From NCBI GenBank assembly GCA_029834535.1, contig JAQMWT010000483.1:1-49515 (forward strand): 49,515 nucleotides of DNA, in the 5' to 3' direction. Below the pieces are notes generated by a model. It was not told where the DNA came from. It saw only the letters and a list, made by a program, of their open reading frames with translations, and searched no databases. Shown one piece after another: positions 30,874-39,797 of this stretch. This DNA comes from Chrysophaeum taylorii. Lineage: Eukaryota > Sar > Pelagophyceae > Pelagomonadales > Pelagomonadaceae. A program made the position numbers and the translations under genes. Each line of letters begins with the position of its first letter. Positions within the stretch are counted from its first letter, which is position 1.

Positions 30874-31261
30874 TCCAGAGAGCTACACTATTGTGTGTAC
30901 GACACTGGAACTTCTCACTCTTTTCACACCTATCTCCACAAGAGGGTTTTCTCTCCGTAATACGGCTTTCCCTCTTTCCTTCCTTACCCTTCCGCAATTA
31001 CTTATTCATGACTATGAAGAATACAGTCCGAAGCTCTCTTCCAACATGGAGTAGGTCTCCAGGTGCGTACCGTCAGGTACGGTGTTTTCTGTTTAATTAA
31101 CAGAGGCTTCGTTCCTCGTTGTCAGTGTAAACGCTTCTATGGGACTTAATGTCCTTAAGGAGTTAGGGCCTAAATCCCTACCTTGTGTAGTAGCATGTGA
31201 CAAGCGGAATGGTCTGTACACGCCTAAGAGTGTATCAGCCCAACTGCGTTGTGCGTATAAT
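30874..31261 (+). repeat. Damaged copia A 3' LTR joined to a leader fragment
   Basis: 30874-31227 matches the 5' LTR from its first base. Then about 90 bp are missing (the LTR end, the primer site and the first leader bases). The sequence jumps to leader DNA (GTGTATCAGCCCAACTG to GCGTATAAT, matching about 18367-18396). At 31262 an inverted LTR begins. A simple 3' LTR would not carry leader sequence, so this is a recombinant or deleted end. Confidence 0.8.
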
Positions 31262-31665
31262 TGGAGAGATTTGACCCTCTCCGGGTACATGGTAGAGACT
31301 GCGTGCAGTCTTAGGCGTGTACAGACCATTCCGCTTGTCACATGCTACTACACAAGGTAGTGATTTAGGCCCTAACTCCTTAAGGACATTAGGTCCCATA
31401 GAAGCGTTCGCACTGACAATGAGGAATGAAGCCTCCATTAATTAAACAGACAACCCCATACCTGACGGTACGCACCTGGAGGTCTACTCATTGTTGGAAG
31501 TGAACTGCAGATCTAATTCTTCATAATCTGAGAGTAATAATGGCGGAAGGGGTAAGGAAGGAAAGAGGGAAAGCCGTATTGCGGAGAGAAAACCCTCTTG
31601 TGAAGATAGGTGTGAAAGGAGTGAGATGTTCCAGTGTCGTACACATAATAGTGTAGCTCTCTGGA
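31262..31665 (-). repeat. Full-length copia A LTR in inverted orientation
   Basis: On the minus strand this starts TCCAGAGAGC at 31665 and ends CTCTCCA at 31262, 404 bp, matching the 5' LTR at 17940. It sits tail to tail with the LTR/leader at 30874-31261, forming a large imperfect palindrome. On its other side it interrupts the gag of a minus-strand family B element. Confidence 0.88.
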
Positions 31666-33355
31666 CGGATTGCAACAGAGTCTCAAACAACTTGGTGATG
31701 TTCTGTTGTAGCTGAGCCGTGATATCATTATCTGTCACATGCCTTGTAAGTTCACTACACTGCTCTTGCAGTGTATTTGTGGTGTGCTTAGTTCGATCCA
31801 ATAATTTCATATTAGATCGAGAGGACCTGTCGAAAGTGCGAGAGTAAATTGGATGGTCATGGGACTGTCCAGCAGCTTTCTTGGTGACATAAGAATCACC
31901 AGAACGATAATACGATAAGTCGCTGCGAGAGAAAGGCTGGCGTGCATCGTTAGAGTTACGCAAGCGTCTAGCGTTAAATGCGGAGGATGTTCCAGGTTGA
32001 GAAGAAGTAATGGACGCAAGAGCATTTGCAGTTTGAGTCAGACTTTTGTCTGATAGATCCAGCGTGTTTGTTAGTAGTAATTTCCGTTTTGGTTGTGGTG
32101 TCAAACCTTCAACGTAAGGTTGCCAAGAAACAGGGCGTTCTAAGCGACTTTCATTCGACCCATTTGGTACTCCATTATATAAGTCTAATGCGTATTATAA
32201 GATATAGCTAGGGTTGGTAGGATGACACAATCGTTCAGCGTCTGGCGCAGGCCGAGATGAAGATCGAGTTTCATATATATAACACCAGTCTACCCAACCA
32301 CGATCGTATCGATTGTTGCTGGTATTATCGGCATAATGCCGATGTATCTCTTCATAAATTTTCCTACAAAGAGTACCAAAGTCGAAGTGAAGGTCAGTCT
32401 CCTCCTGGTTAAGTTGGTAAGAGATTTGCCTAAATGCTAGGGCAGCTTCAATAAAGACATGGACGTACCAGTTAGGATTATAAACAACAGAGTTAAACTG
32501 CTGTTTCAGGTAGGATACATCAGTAGTCGTAACAGACTCGTAGTGACTAAAGGCAATGAGCATAATGGCGCGAGCCTTGTTGGGTAAATAACTTTTGTTA
32601 TACACCTCAGTGATGACGGGCCAGGCCGCAAGTGCTGGTTTTCAAACACTTTCAAGATTGAAGTAAGTACGCAAAAATGTAGCATACGTGTTCTGATAAG
32701 TGTGCCAATCAGCAGCAGTTAGCGAGAACATGGTAACAGGGGCACGAACGCGGGTGTCAAAAGCTAATGCTTTCGGGTGCGCGCGATTTAAGATTCGTTC
32801 CTCTTCTAAGAAACGAACATTGATTTCAGGGCGTAATGCCTTGACTTCATTGTCGTAACAGACAGTAGCTAGCTGAGCTACGTCTGCGTCTGTTAAGTTG
32901 GGGAAAGCTTCGTTGGTGAAGTGCCATTCCTGATACTCAGGGGGCAATTCATCAACAGCTAAATGGAGATCAGCAGCCCTATCGGTCTTCCATTCCAGGA
33001 AAACGCGATCGAGAATTTGATTCCGAAAGATCTCGTAGTCCTTGCATGACCGAGTGTATGCTTCGTACGAGTCGTACTCGAGGAAGGCATCGGCATGACT
33101 GGACCGTAAGAGTTGTTTAATATGCTTGATTTGCAAGGACACCTTGCGAGTTTGAAGCTGAAATCGATTTCCTTCGTTGAGAAACTCAACTACAGGAGCT
33201 TCGAGCTTCAGTATGTCCGCACCTGTGATCGCCTTGGGTGCGGCTCGTGCTGCGTGTTCTGCCATAGCAGTAGACGGGGAACCTGTGGGTTCAGTCACGC
33301 AGCTGACACTGTCTAGACATTCTGAGGGGGTCTGTCTATAGGTGTCTATGTACAC
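31666..33355 (-). pseudogene. Copia family B gag, minus strand, truncated by the LTR insertion
   Basis: A single minus-strand frame runs from 33355 (or the better ATG near 33265, MAEHAARAAPKAITGAD) to 31666, broken only by two in-frame stops (32642-32644 and 32195-32197). It aligns with the gag of family A from end to end: KVSLQIKHIK, YDSYEAYTR, YATFLRTYFNLES, NKARAIMLIAFSHYESV, AFNARRLRNSND and RSNMKLLDRT. The reading enters LTR sequence after LFETLLQSV. The rest of the element (pol) is missing on this side. It is the gag of a related but distinct copia family. Confidence 0.82.
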
Positions 33356-33773
33356 TCATGCGTTATCGATGGAAAGACGTCTATTTGATAACTGTGCAAG
33401 CTGAGAGTCCAGAGTAGTTCCGCGAAGCGTAGTCACTCATGGCAGCTGGTTATTTTGGTGCTCTCAAGGAGCTTGGTAGGTGCATTGTCATGGAATGTGC
33501 GAGTGCACGTACCCAAAATATTCCATAACATGTGTGCAAGAGTACAGGTTAGCCAACTTACAAACACATCAACATTAACATGACAACACGATACTATGAA
33601 CAGGTGCACACAAGGTTACACGATCACGTGTGCAAAATATGCTATATACAGCCCGATGGTAATGACGTTATATAAACAAGCGTGTTTACGTGGCGAGGCT
33701 GGACTGGCGCGGTAACAGTCCAAAACCCATAGGTTACGTGCGCGCTTTAACACATGGGTTCCCAGGGACCCGC
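33356..33773 (-). other. Copia B untranslated leader
   Basis: About 420 bp between the primer site and gag, comparable in length to the leader of family A. No convincing frame or RNA gene. Confidence 0.65.
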
Positions 33774-33787
33774 CTGGGCCCATAACC
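33774..33787 (-). other. Primer binding site of copia B, half initiator tRNA-Met type
   Basis: On the minus strand GGTTATGGGCCCAG follows the LTR end CTCTGCA directly, identical to the family A site at 18343-18356. Confidence 0.85.
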
Positions 33788-34099
33788 TGCAGAGCATTTA
33801 GCATGCAGTGGTAAGTCACCTGGGAAACCATCCCGTCTCATCATGAACGTCTGGAAGGTTAATTCGGGGAATGAAAGGTATGTTCCCTATATCCTCAGAA
33901 CACGACAGGCGGCATCTAGAACTACACGAGAAAGGCTGAGTGTATAGTGCTACATACCTCGGGGCGCGCTAGACCATGATTATGAGCTTGAGCACAAATC
34001 AGAGGACTAGTTGACTGTGTCGAAAGGAGGAAGAAGGGTAAGGAAGAGATCACGTTCTCAACGGACGGATAAGGGTAAGAGGTATCAGATTTCTCTGCA
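33788..34099 (-). repeat. Copia family B LTR (5' copy), 312 bp
   Basis: Starts TGCAGAG (34099) and ends CTCTGCA (33788) on the minus strand. Same length as the 3' LTR at 14365-14676 and clearly homologous. Followed by the primer site, so it is a 5' LTR. It abuts copia C coding sequence at 34100, which marks the insertion point. Confidence 0.88.
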
Positions 34100-35167
34100 G
34101 TGGCATGACAACATCAGATCATTTCTTGGCATCGATGTTCACTACAATGTCTCCGCTGGTCATCTCACTATGAATGTAGCAGCGAAGATCACCAAGATGC
34201 TTGCTGAGCATAAGCTCAACCTACATAGTCTAGACGTCCCCTATTCGGACATCCTCACCCAAAAACCTTCTACTAAACTTCTCTCAGACTTGGCTACTAC
34301 CTTAGACGTATTACGCCAAAACTTCCCTTTCTACTGTGGCACCAGCATTTACTTGTCTGTCACATGTCGGCCTGATATCACCACCTTGTGCAACAAATGC
34401 TGCAAGGGGATGCACAACCCCGACCAAACACGCCTTCTGTACTTATATGTTTTACTTCGCTACTGAAAGGGCACTCCGAATGATTCACTCGACTATTCAT
34501 CCGCCAGCCCCTCTATTACCCCCTTCATTCAGCATCTGATCACCCGCTACCCTGAACTGCATCACCTTCGTTCACCTATTATTTGTTTTACTGATGCAAG
34601 TTTCCTGATCGTTCTGACACTCGCTTGCAATCCAATTCTGGTGCATGTATCTTCGACTTTGGCAATCTCGTATTTTGGTCTAGCAAACGACAAACTCTTA
34701 CTGCCAAAAGCACCATGGAAGCTGAACTCATCGCCGCCAGCGCAGCCGCCGATGAATGTCACTGGTTTTACAAGCTTTTCTCCTCTCACCCTTATATGTT
34801 TTCGTGTGATCAAGCTCACGCTATTCCATTGCCTATTGATAACCCTAGCGCATTACATGTCGCTAATCATCCTAAAGTCAGTGCTCCTTCTCGTCATATC
34901 AACTTACGAGAATTTCGCATTCGTGACTACCAAGCTAATTCGATCACTAGACCTCTCTGGTGCCCTACTCTCTACCAGGTCGCTGATCATTCTTCGAAGC
35001 TCCTTCGGCGCAATTTATCCCACAAGTTCAAAAACGCCTACGGTGTTCACTCCACCTCATCCTCACCACCATCACATCAAGTTGCTCTTTCGGCTACTCT
35101 CCCACCGTACGACTCTGTCCAGAACACTCTCTACATTCTTGTCGATGGTAAGACGCTTCCTGCTTAG
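34100..35167 (+). pseudogene. Copia family C RT C-terminus and RNase H
   Basis: The reading begins WHDNIRSFLGIDVHYNVSAG and continues through the copia block TCRPDITTLCNKCCKGMHNP to a stop near 34464. The same frame goes on through ICFTDASF, then shifts. A frame open to 35167 has NSGACIFDFGNLVFWSSKRQ, TLTAKSTMEAELIAASAAAD (the RNase H Glu block), IDNPSALHVANHPK and RHINLREFRIRDY. It lacks the RT fingers and palm. Together with 14680-17939 it probably represents one family C element split by the family A and B insertions, with the middle lost. Inactive. Confidence 0.82.
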
Positions 35168-35189
35168 TTTGATCCAGATTTCGCTCACC

Positions 35190-35416
35190 GCGTTCAATCT
35201 GTGAGGGCGTAGAGATAGAAAATCCGAATTAGGGTTAGTACCCCCTATTCTAGGGGTAGTTCCCTTAACTTTGCCACCTTTTGATTTAAGAAAACGCTGT
35301 GTTATTCACACCTGCTGTCCTCGATTAGGAGATAGATTCGAGGACAGACTACCACTGTTCTCACGCTCTGCTGAAGGGTAACACAGTTGTGATTACTGTT
35401 CTCTAGGGTTAGAGAT
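35190..35416 (+). repeat. Copia family C LTR-like region, copy 1
   Basis: Directly downstream of the family C RNase H. Resembles 48866-49073: shared blocks CCAGATTTCGCTC, GTTCAATCTG-GAGGGCGTAG, TTAGGGTTAGTA and TTTACTGTTCTCTAG. The position and the second copy suggest an LTR, but exact ends (TG...CA) could not be fixed. Confidence 0.55.
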
Positions 35417-35437
35417 TGGGACTAGGTGAACTTACTG
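35404..35437. repeat. Single inverted unit of the 8.4-8.7 kb minisatellite
   Basis: The complement reads CCAGTAAGTTCACCTAGTCC followed by CAATCTCTAACC, the unit and spacer found many times at 8377-8721. Confidence 0.75.
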
Positions 35438-35799
35438 GCCTGCGCTTGTTTATCTAAAATCAGAGTGGAATGTTTTAAAGCAGGGTTGTGCATTTACTCA
35501 AGCTAGTAAAAATTACCTGATTTCTTAACTTTACCTGTTTTGCATTACTTTGGCATTAGTGAGGTTCCGCAAGACTGAAACCCTAAAAAAAAAAAGCGAA
35601 CCGTCATTCAACGACTCTAAAACGGCTACGTAACGGCTCTACAAACTTATCGAAAATGTCAGCACAGAAAACTTGCTTTCAATGTCGACCCTTTCGATAA
35701 CTTCAACCAAATGCTTCAACAAAAGCAGCGGTTGGCTACGGCGGGCGCCGTGATACGGTTTGAGATGTTCTTCGCGTCTAAGTTGTCGTTCAGTAGCAG

Positions 35800-36361
35800 C
35801 ACCTGGCGGACCCGAGGATCAAGGAGACCTTCGTCCGCAACTGGGTGGCCTTCGACCCGTTCAACGCGAGGAAGGACAGCACGAAGATGTGGGGGGACTT
35901 GTGCGCGGAGTTCACCAAGGCCACCAACATTGGCGTTACCAAGCCGACGTACGAGAAAAAGATGAAGTGGTTGATCAAGGAGCGGATGAAGGCTGTCGCC
36001 GAGCAGGCGGAGGCGAAGGACACGGCAACAATGACAAGGAGGACGTGAATGAGTACGAGCATGTGCTGGACGAGGCGGTCGAACAGCAACGGCAGGCTGA
36101 GGAGAATAAAGACCGCTCGGCCGCTGAGCGGAAAGAGAGGGCCGCCGAGCAGGAGAAGATCGAGTCTATCGGCAACGCTGCGTTGAACACCGCCATGCAA
36201 CGAATGGGCGCAAAGACGAAGGTTTGGGACGTCGCTGGCGACTAGGAGGAGAACGACGACGACGACTACGAATTCGATCGGGATTGCGGGTCGGGTGGGC
36301 AGCCGAAGAAGAAGAGAGCGAAGGTTCCCCGGTCGCGTGCGGCTCGCATGGTCGACTTGAC
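35800..36361 (+). pseudogene. Harbinger Myb/SANT-like accessory protein, left part
   Basis: Reading about 35800-36048: IKETFVRNWVAFDPFNARKD, then MWGDLCAEFTKATNIG and YEKKMKWLIKERMKAV, a Trp-containing helical block as in Myb/SANT-like proteins paired with Harbinger transposases. A frame change near 36045 leads to an acidic coiled coil (EQQRQAEENKDRSAAERKER) and, past an in-frame TAG (36243), to KKKRAKVPRSRAARMVDLT. Gypsy copy 2 is inserted right there. The frame resumes at 44893. Such proteins bind the element ends and bring the transposase into the nucleus. Broken here by a shift, a stop and the insertion. Confidence 0.7.
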
Positions 36362-36640
36362 TGTGGCGGCAACTCCTGACCGCTAAGGCTTACCCTCCCT
36401 TCTCGAAGCTTGATACCCGTTCAACGGGACGCCTTTGCCTACTTTCCTAGTGACATCATACCTCTCCCTCGAGAGAAGCATTCTTGTCGCATTCTTGCTA
36501 TCATATACCACCTCTCCATCTTGTTGAGAGGCTTGATGAGGCCCCGAGTCCGTGTTTTCCTCGTTCAATGAGGTCTAGGACGAGTCGGTGAGTACCCCCT
36601 TTGTCACCAGGGGGTCGGGAGTGTTTTTTCTGTGCCGCCA
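36362..36640 (+). repeat. Gypsy copy 2 5' LTR, 279 bp
   Basis: TGTGGCGGCA at the start and TGTGCCGCCA at the end, TG...CA with inverted ends. It matches the 3' LTR closely, apart from a roughly 30-bp segment present only in the 3' copy (near 44760-44793). The primer site may begin at TGGTGGAGG (36645). The tRNA was not identified. Confidence 0.92.
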
Positions 36641-37070
36641 TACGTGGTGGAGGATATGAGATCGTGCGACTATATCGGTCGCCGACGAGCGAGTGCCGCC
36701 GTACGTATTGTATTACGTGGTCCGGATTTGCACGTGTGCCCTGATCAAGCACGCGGAGTTCAAGTGGACCGGTTTGCGTTGAGAATATACGCGGACTTTG
36801 TTTTGTTCGTGCGTTCCGAGAGACGACGAACACGCGTGCGAGTTGGAAATCGCAGCGCATTCACCCGGGAATTGATTTTGGTATAGCTGAACGGCGGAAG
36901 CTGTTAGCGAGTGGGATCGCTACCCACGGGCATTTTTGGATTGCCAGCGGATCAGAATTCCGTGAGTGCTGTTTTTACAGCGACAGATAGCGCTGTTGTG
37001 ATCAACGTGCGTTACTTCTAGTGATCGAATCCGGACTTGTTTCGAGATTCCTCATCGACATTGATACAAT
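36641..37070 (+). other. Gypsy copy 2 leader
   Basis: About 430 bp between the LTR and the first small ORF. No gene seen apart from the putative primer site at its start. Confidence 0.6.
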
Positions 37071-37175
37071 ATGGGTACAGACGCAGACGTGCGTGAGGAC
37101 GAATCTCCTCCAGTGCTTCCCGCCGCCTCTGAGATAGGCCGCGAGGAAGGTGAATTACGGGAGGTCGAGCTATGA
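37071..37175 (+). CDS. Small 34-residue ORF ahead of gypsy gag
   Basis: ATG at 37071 encodes an acidic 34-residue peptide (MGTDADVREDESPPVLP...). Its stop overlaps the next start in CTATGACT (ATG 37172-37174, TGA 37173-37175). No domain. It could be an upstream ORF that tunes translation of gag, or the N-terminal part of gag moved out of frame. Confidence 0.4.
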   Translation: MGTDADVREDESPPVLPAASEIGREEGELREVEL

Positions 37176-37909
37176 CTTCCGATCAACAAGCTAAGCAAGA
37201 TGCGGATAAGCCGTCTGGGAATACGGTTCCGCTGATCTTACGAGATCCTTCTTGGTGGTGCAAGAAGACGTGCAAGGAGTGCGGATACTTCTGGTCCACC
37301 CATGATGAAGATGAACACGGAAATCGCGTGGTTTGCAACCGCGATCCGGACCGTTATCACTGTGCGATGTGGAAGCGCATTCGGAAATACAAAAAGCAAC
37401 CCATATCGTGTTCCGATTGGGAGAAGCGTGACGATGCATCTAGTGCGCACGCCACGCGCGGATCGGAACCTACAAATGAAATACAAACGGCCCTCACCGA
37501 GCTTGGAACCACGATGGCGACCATGGTGAGCGAGGTCAGAGGCATCAAAGATAGCAAGTCGTCTTCTACACGACAGCGAGACAGCGAGACGGACGATCAC
37601 CTTCTAGACGATCGTCGCGCCGACACCGAAGTAAGAGCCTTGATCAAACGGCCAATAGTCTTATATCAAGCCCGAGCCCCCGCCGTCGCCGCCATACCCG
37701 GAGCTCTAGTCGCAATTCGCGCCGGCGCAGACGTCATCGACAGCGCGATGACGAATATGACGGAGGCCGATATCAGGATAGTTCGGGACATTCGAGCGCA
37801 ACTTTCGCGTTCCAATCTCTATGCGAAGCGCGGCCATCGTCGGGAGTTGTTCTTTACCCGACGGCGCGCCCCGCCCGAGTCTCCGATGATGTTGCCGATG
37901 CCGCTGTGA
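37172..37909 (+). CDS. Gypsy gag-like protein with Cys-rich N-terminus
   Basis: 245 codons. Residues 29-64 are Cys/His-rich (WWCKKTCKECGYFWSTH, then VVCNRD and YHCAMW), a possible metal-binding fold unlike the usual CCHC knuckle. The middle part is charged and Ser-rich, the end Arg/Pro-rich. The position between leader and protease makes it the gag candidate. The start overlaps the preceding small ORF, and its stop overlaps the next frame (GTGATGAGC, 37906-37914). I cannot identify a capsid fold by eye. Confidence 0.55.
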   Translation: MTSDQQAKQDADKPSGNTVPLILRDPSWWCKKTCKECGYFWSTHDEDEHGNRVVCNRDPDRYHCAMWKRIRKYKKQPISCSDWEKRDDASSAHATRGSEPTNEIQTALTELGTTMATMVSEVRGIKDSKSSSTRQRDSETDDHLLDDRRADTEVRALIKRPIVLYQARAPAVAAIPGALVAIRAGADVIDSAMTNMTEADIRIVRDIRAQLSRSNLYAKRGHRRELFFTRRRAPPESPMMLPMPL

Positions 37910-38595
37910 TGAGCAGCCATCGCTTGCAAATGGAGCAAAATACCACCAACGCTCGGATCGTTCGGTGGCCTTCTACATCGTATGTGGAAGCAATATCAGA
38001 TGCAACTTTGGATTCTCCGCGCTACTGGGAAGACTCAGACTCGGAGACCGACGAACCCATGCCGCAGGTTCCAGTGTCCCCCCATTCTTCAATGTGCATG
38101 TCTTGCAGGGCAGTTCACGATGATGACGTTAGACCTTTTGAGTTGACGTCGGGGACGACGTCTTCTTTTCCTACGGGGCCCCCCGAAACTGTTTTAGCCG
38201 ATGTTTTAGCCGATACAGTTTTGGTCGCAGCAGAGCAGACCACAGCGGCGCCGATGGAGGAGAAGTGGACGGGAATGTCCGATTTGATGGACGAGAAACG
38301 AAAATTGTCAGAGGAGATAAAGGAGGAAGTATATGTGCCTCCGATTGAGAAGTGTCAGAATTTGTTGCCAGCGAAACTGGGGAATGAGGAAGCAGCCGAA
38401 ACGGCGAGCGCCAATATAGATTCAGAGGCGAGATGTGGAACGCCAGATATGGCGGCGGTGACGATGCAGATGCCGGGCGATGCGAAACCGGAGATACGAT
38501 GTCATCACACTGCACTTTCGCCGAACGATGGGGAAAGATCGAGCAAGACCTCATCACCATCGGTTGTCTGGACCCTGGTACACTTACGTTCATAG
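37909..38595 (+). CDS. Gypsy gag/pol linker ORF, acidic
   Basis: Frame starting at ATG 37909, overlapping the previous TGA in TGATGA. Acidic, Ser- and Glu-rich, with CMSCRAVH and no known domain. It overlaps the protease-containing frame that is open from about 38433. It may be the C-terminal part of gag or a separate small protein. Confidence 0.4.
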   Translation: MSSHRLQMEQNTTNARIVRWPSTSYVEAISDATLDSPRYWEDSDSETDEPMPQVPVSPHSSMCMSCRAVHDDDVRPFELTSGTTSSFPTGPPETVLADVLADTVLVAAEQTTAAPMEEKWTGMSDLMDEKRKLSEEIKEEVYVPPIEKCQNLLPAKLGNEEAAETASANIDSEARCGTPDMAAVTMQMPGDAKPEIRCHHTALSPNDGERSSKTSSPSVVWTLVHLRS

Positions 38596-39640
38596 TTGGA
38601 CATATTTACAGACGACGAGACAGGCCGAAGTTCGCAACGACTTTAGGCGTGGATGGAATGGCTGATGTCTCCTATATTTGTCGTGGGATGGTCGACAAAC
38701 TGACAAAGGATAATATAATCCTCGACCGAGGCGATCTCCCAGTCGAGCGCACCCTGTACGGGTCAGGATTGAATAAGACGACTATCCACAAATGGGTCGC
38801 ATTGCGAAATGCGCTCGCGGACGACAGTTGCCATTGTGGCCGATACTAATCACCTATTTCTGCTGGGAGCGCGCGATATTCGGGTGTTGGGAGCCATAGT
38901 GGACTACCCGCGAAATCGCATTGCGTTTCTCCGCACACAAGTCGCCTATGGGCGCAAGAAGTTAAAGGTGCAGGATCGACGAGTCGATTCTCCGATTTTG
39001 AAGTTCAGAACAACTTATGACGAGCGCAACCCCGTGGTAGTTCAGGTTTATGGGCAACAGCACCATGCGATGCAAAAGAGCCTGAGCACAGTTGAGAACC
39101 GCGTTTACGCTCGCTTGTGCAAGATTGAAGACCTCCAGCGTCCACCGCCGAAACGAGCGGGAGCTTCGACGACTTGGGGAGTCCCTACAGTTACGACTTC
39201 TCAAAGTTCGAACAGCGATGCCTATGAAGTGGTAGCCTATGCTGCACGCACGATGAAGGTCGAGCCTGGGCGCACTTACTGCGTGCCAGTCGCTCTTTCA
39301 AAGCCCATGGAAACTGGGCAAGTTTTCGTTGCTACGTCTTCTGGATACGAGCAACTTGGGGTAGTCGATGGAATGTGTTCTGCTCCTGAGGATCACGATA
39401 AGTTCGCAGCTCGAGTGGCGATATCCTCTACCCAGGATGTGCCGACCGTGATTACTCAAGGTGAAGTTCTCGCTTTGGGCGATATTGTTCGTTTTGATGA
39501 CGAGCTGAATGCTGAGACGGTCGACGATTTAACGAAGGATGGTGAAGCCGAATCTGACAAGGCTAGCCTATCGTTCACTGTTTCGGTCGCAAGCCATCTG
39601 ACTCAAGGCGATGCGGCTCCCGAACCGATGCTTTTGAGCT
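38433..39640 (+). pseudogene. Gypsy aspartic protease and pre-methyltransferase region
   Basis: Two frames join near 38820 by a one-base shift. The first has RPKFATTLGVDGMADVSYI, in the place of the retropepsin D-T/S-G-A motif but reading D-G-M-A. The second begins TVAIVADTNHLFLLGARDIR and continues GAIVDYPRNRIAF, the second half of a retropepsin (the I-L-G-x-D and A-x-x-D-x-x block). A segment typical of gypsy pol between protease and RT follows (KVEPGRTYCVPVALSKP, then ITQGEVLALGDI). Another frame change near 39600-39640 leads to the methyltransferase frame. The role is polyprotein cleavage. The altered active-site triplet may mean it is inactive. Confidence 0.7.
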
Positions 39641-39797
39641 CGGTGCAGAGGCGTCTCCTTCTGCCGATAAGAATAAGAATTCTAGTCGAGAATCGCTCGG
39701 TAACGACGATTTCGACCGACGAACCGACGAGGAGGAAAAGAAGTGCCGAGAAGTTACAGAAGGCGAGATTCGCCGAAGGTTTGAAAAAGTCCACTGG

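Larger units (their letters stand above)
17940..31261 (+). mobile_element. Copia family A retrotransposon (about 13.3 kb with insertions)
   Basis: Order: 5' LTR (17940-18342), initiator-Met primer site (18343-18356), leader, gag (18825 onward), pol to 28272, ORF3 (28748-30739), polypurine tract (30867-30873) and a damaged 3' LTR plus leader fragment (30874-31261). Three TTAG-tailed repeats are inserted (20653-20860, 20995-21074, 28345-28710). It interrupts copia family C. Several single lesions break gag-pol (one-base shifts near 19266 and 27829, a TGA at 21848, a 28-bp duplication at 22707), while ORF3 is intact. Confidence 0.88.
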
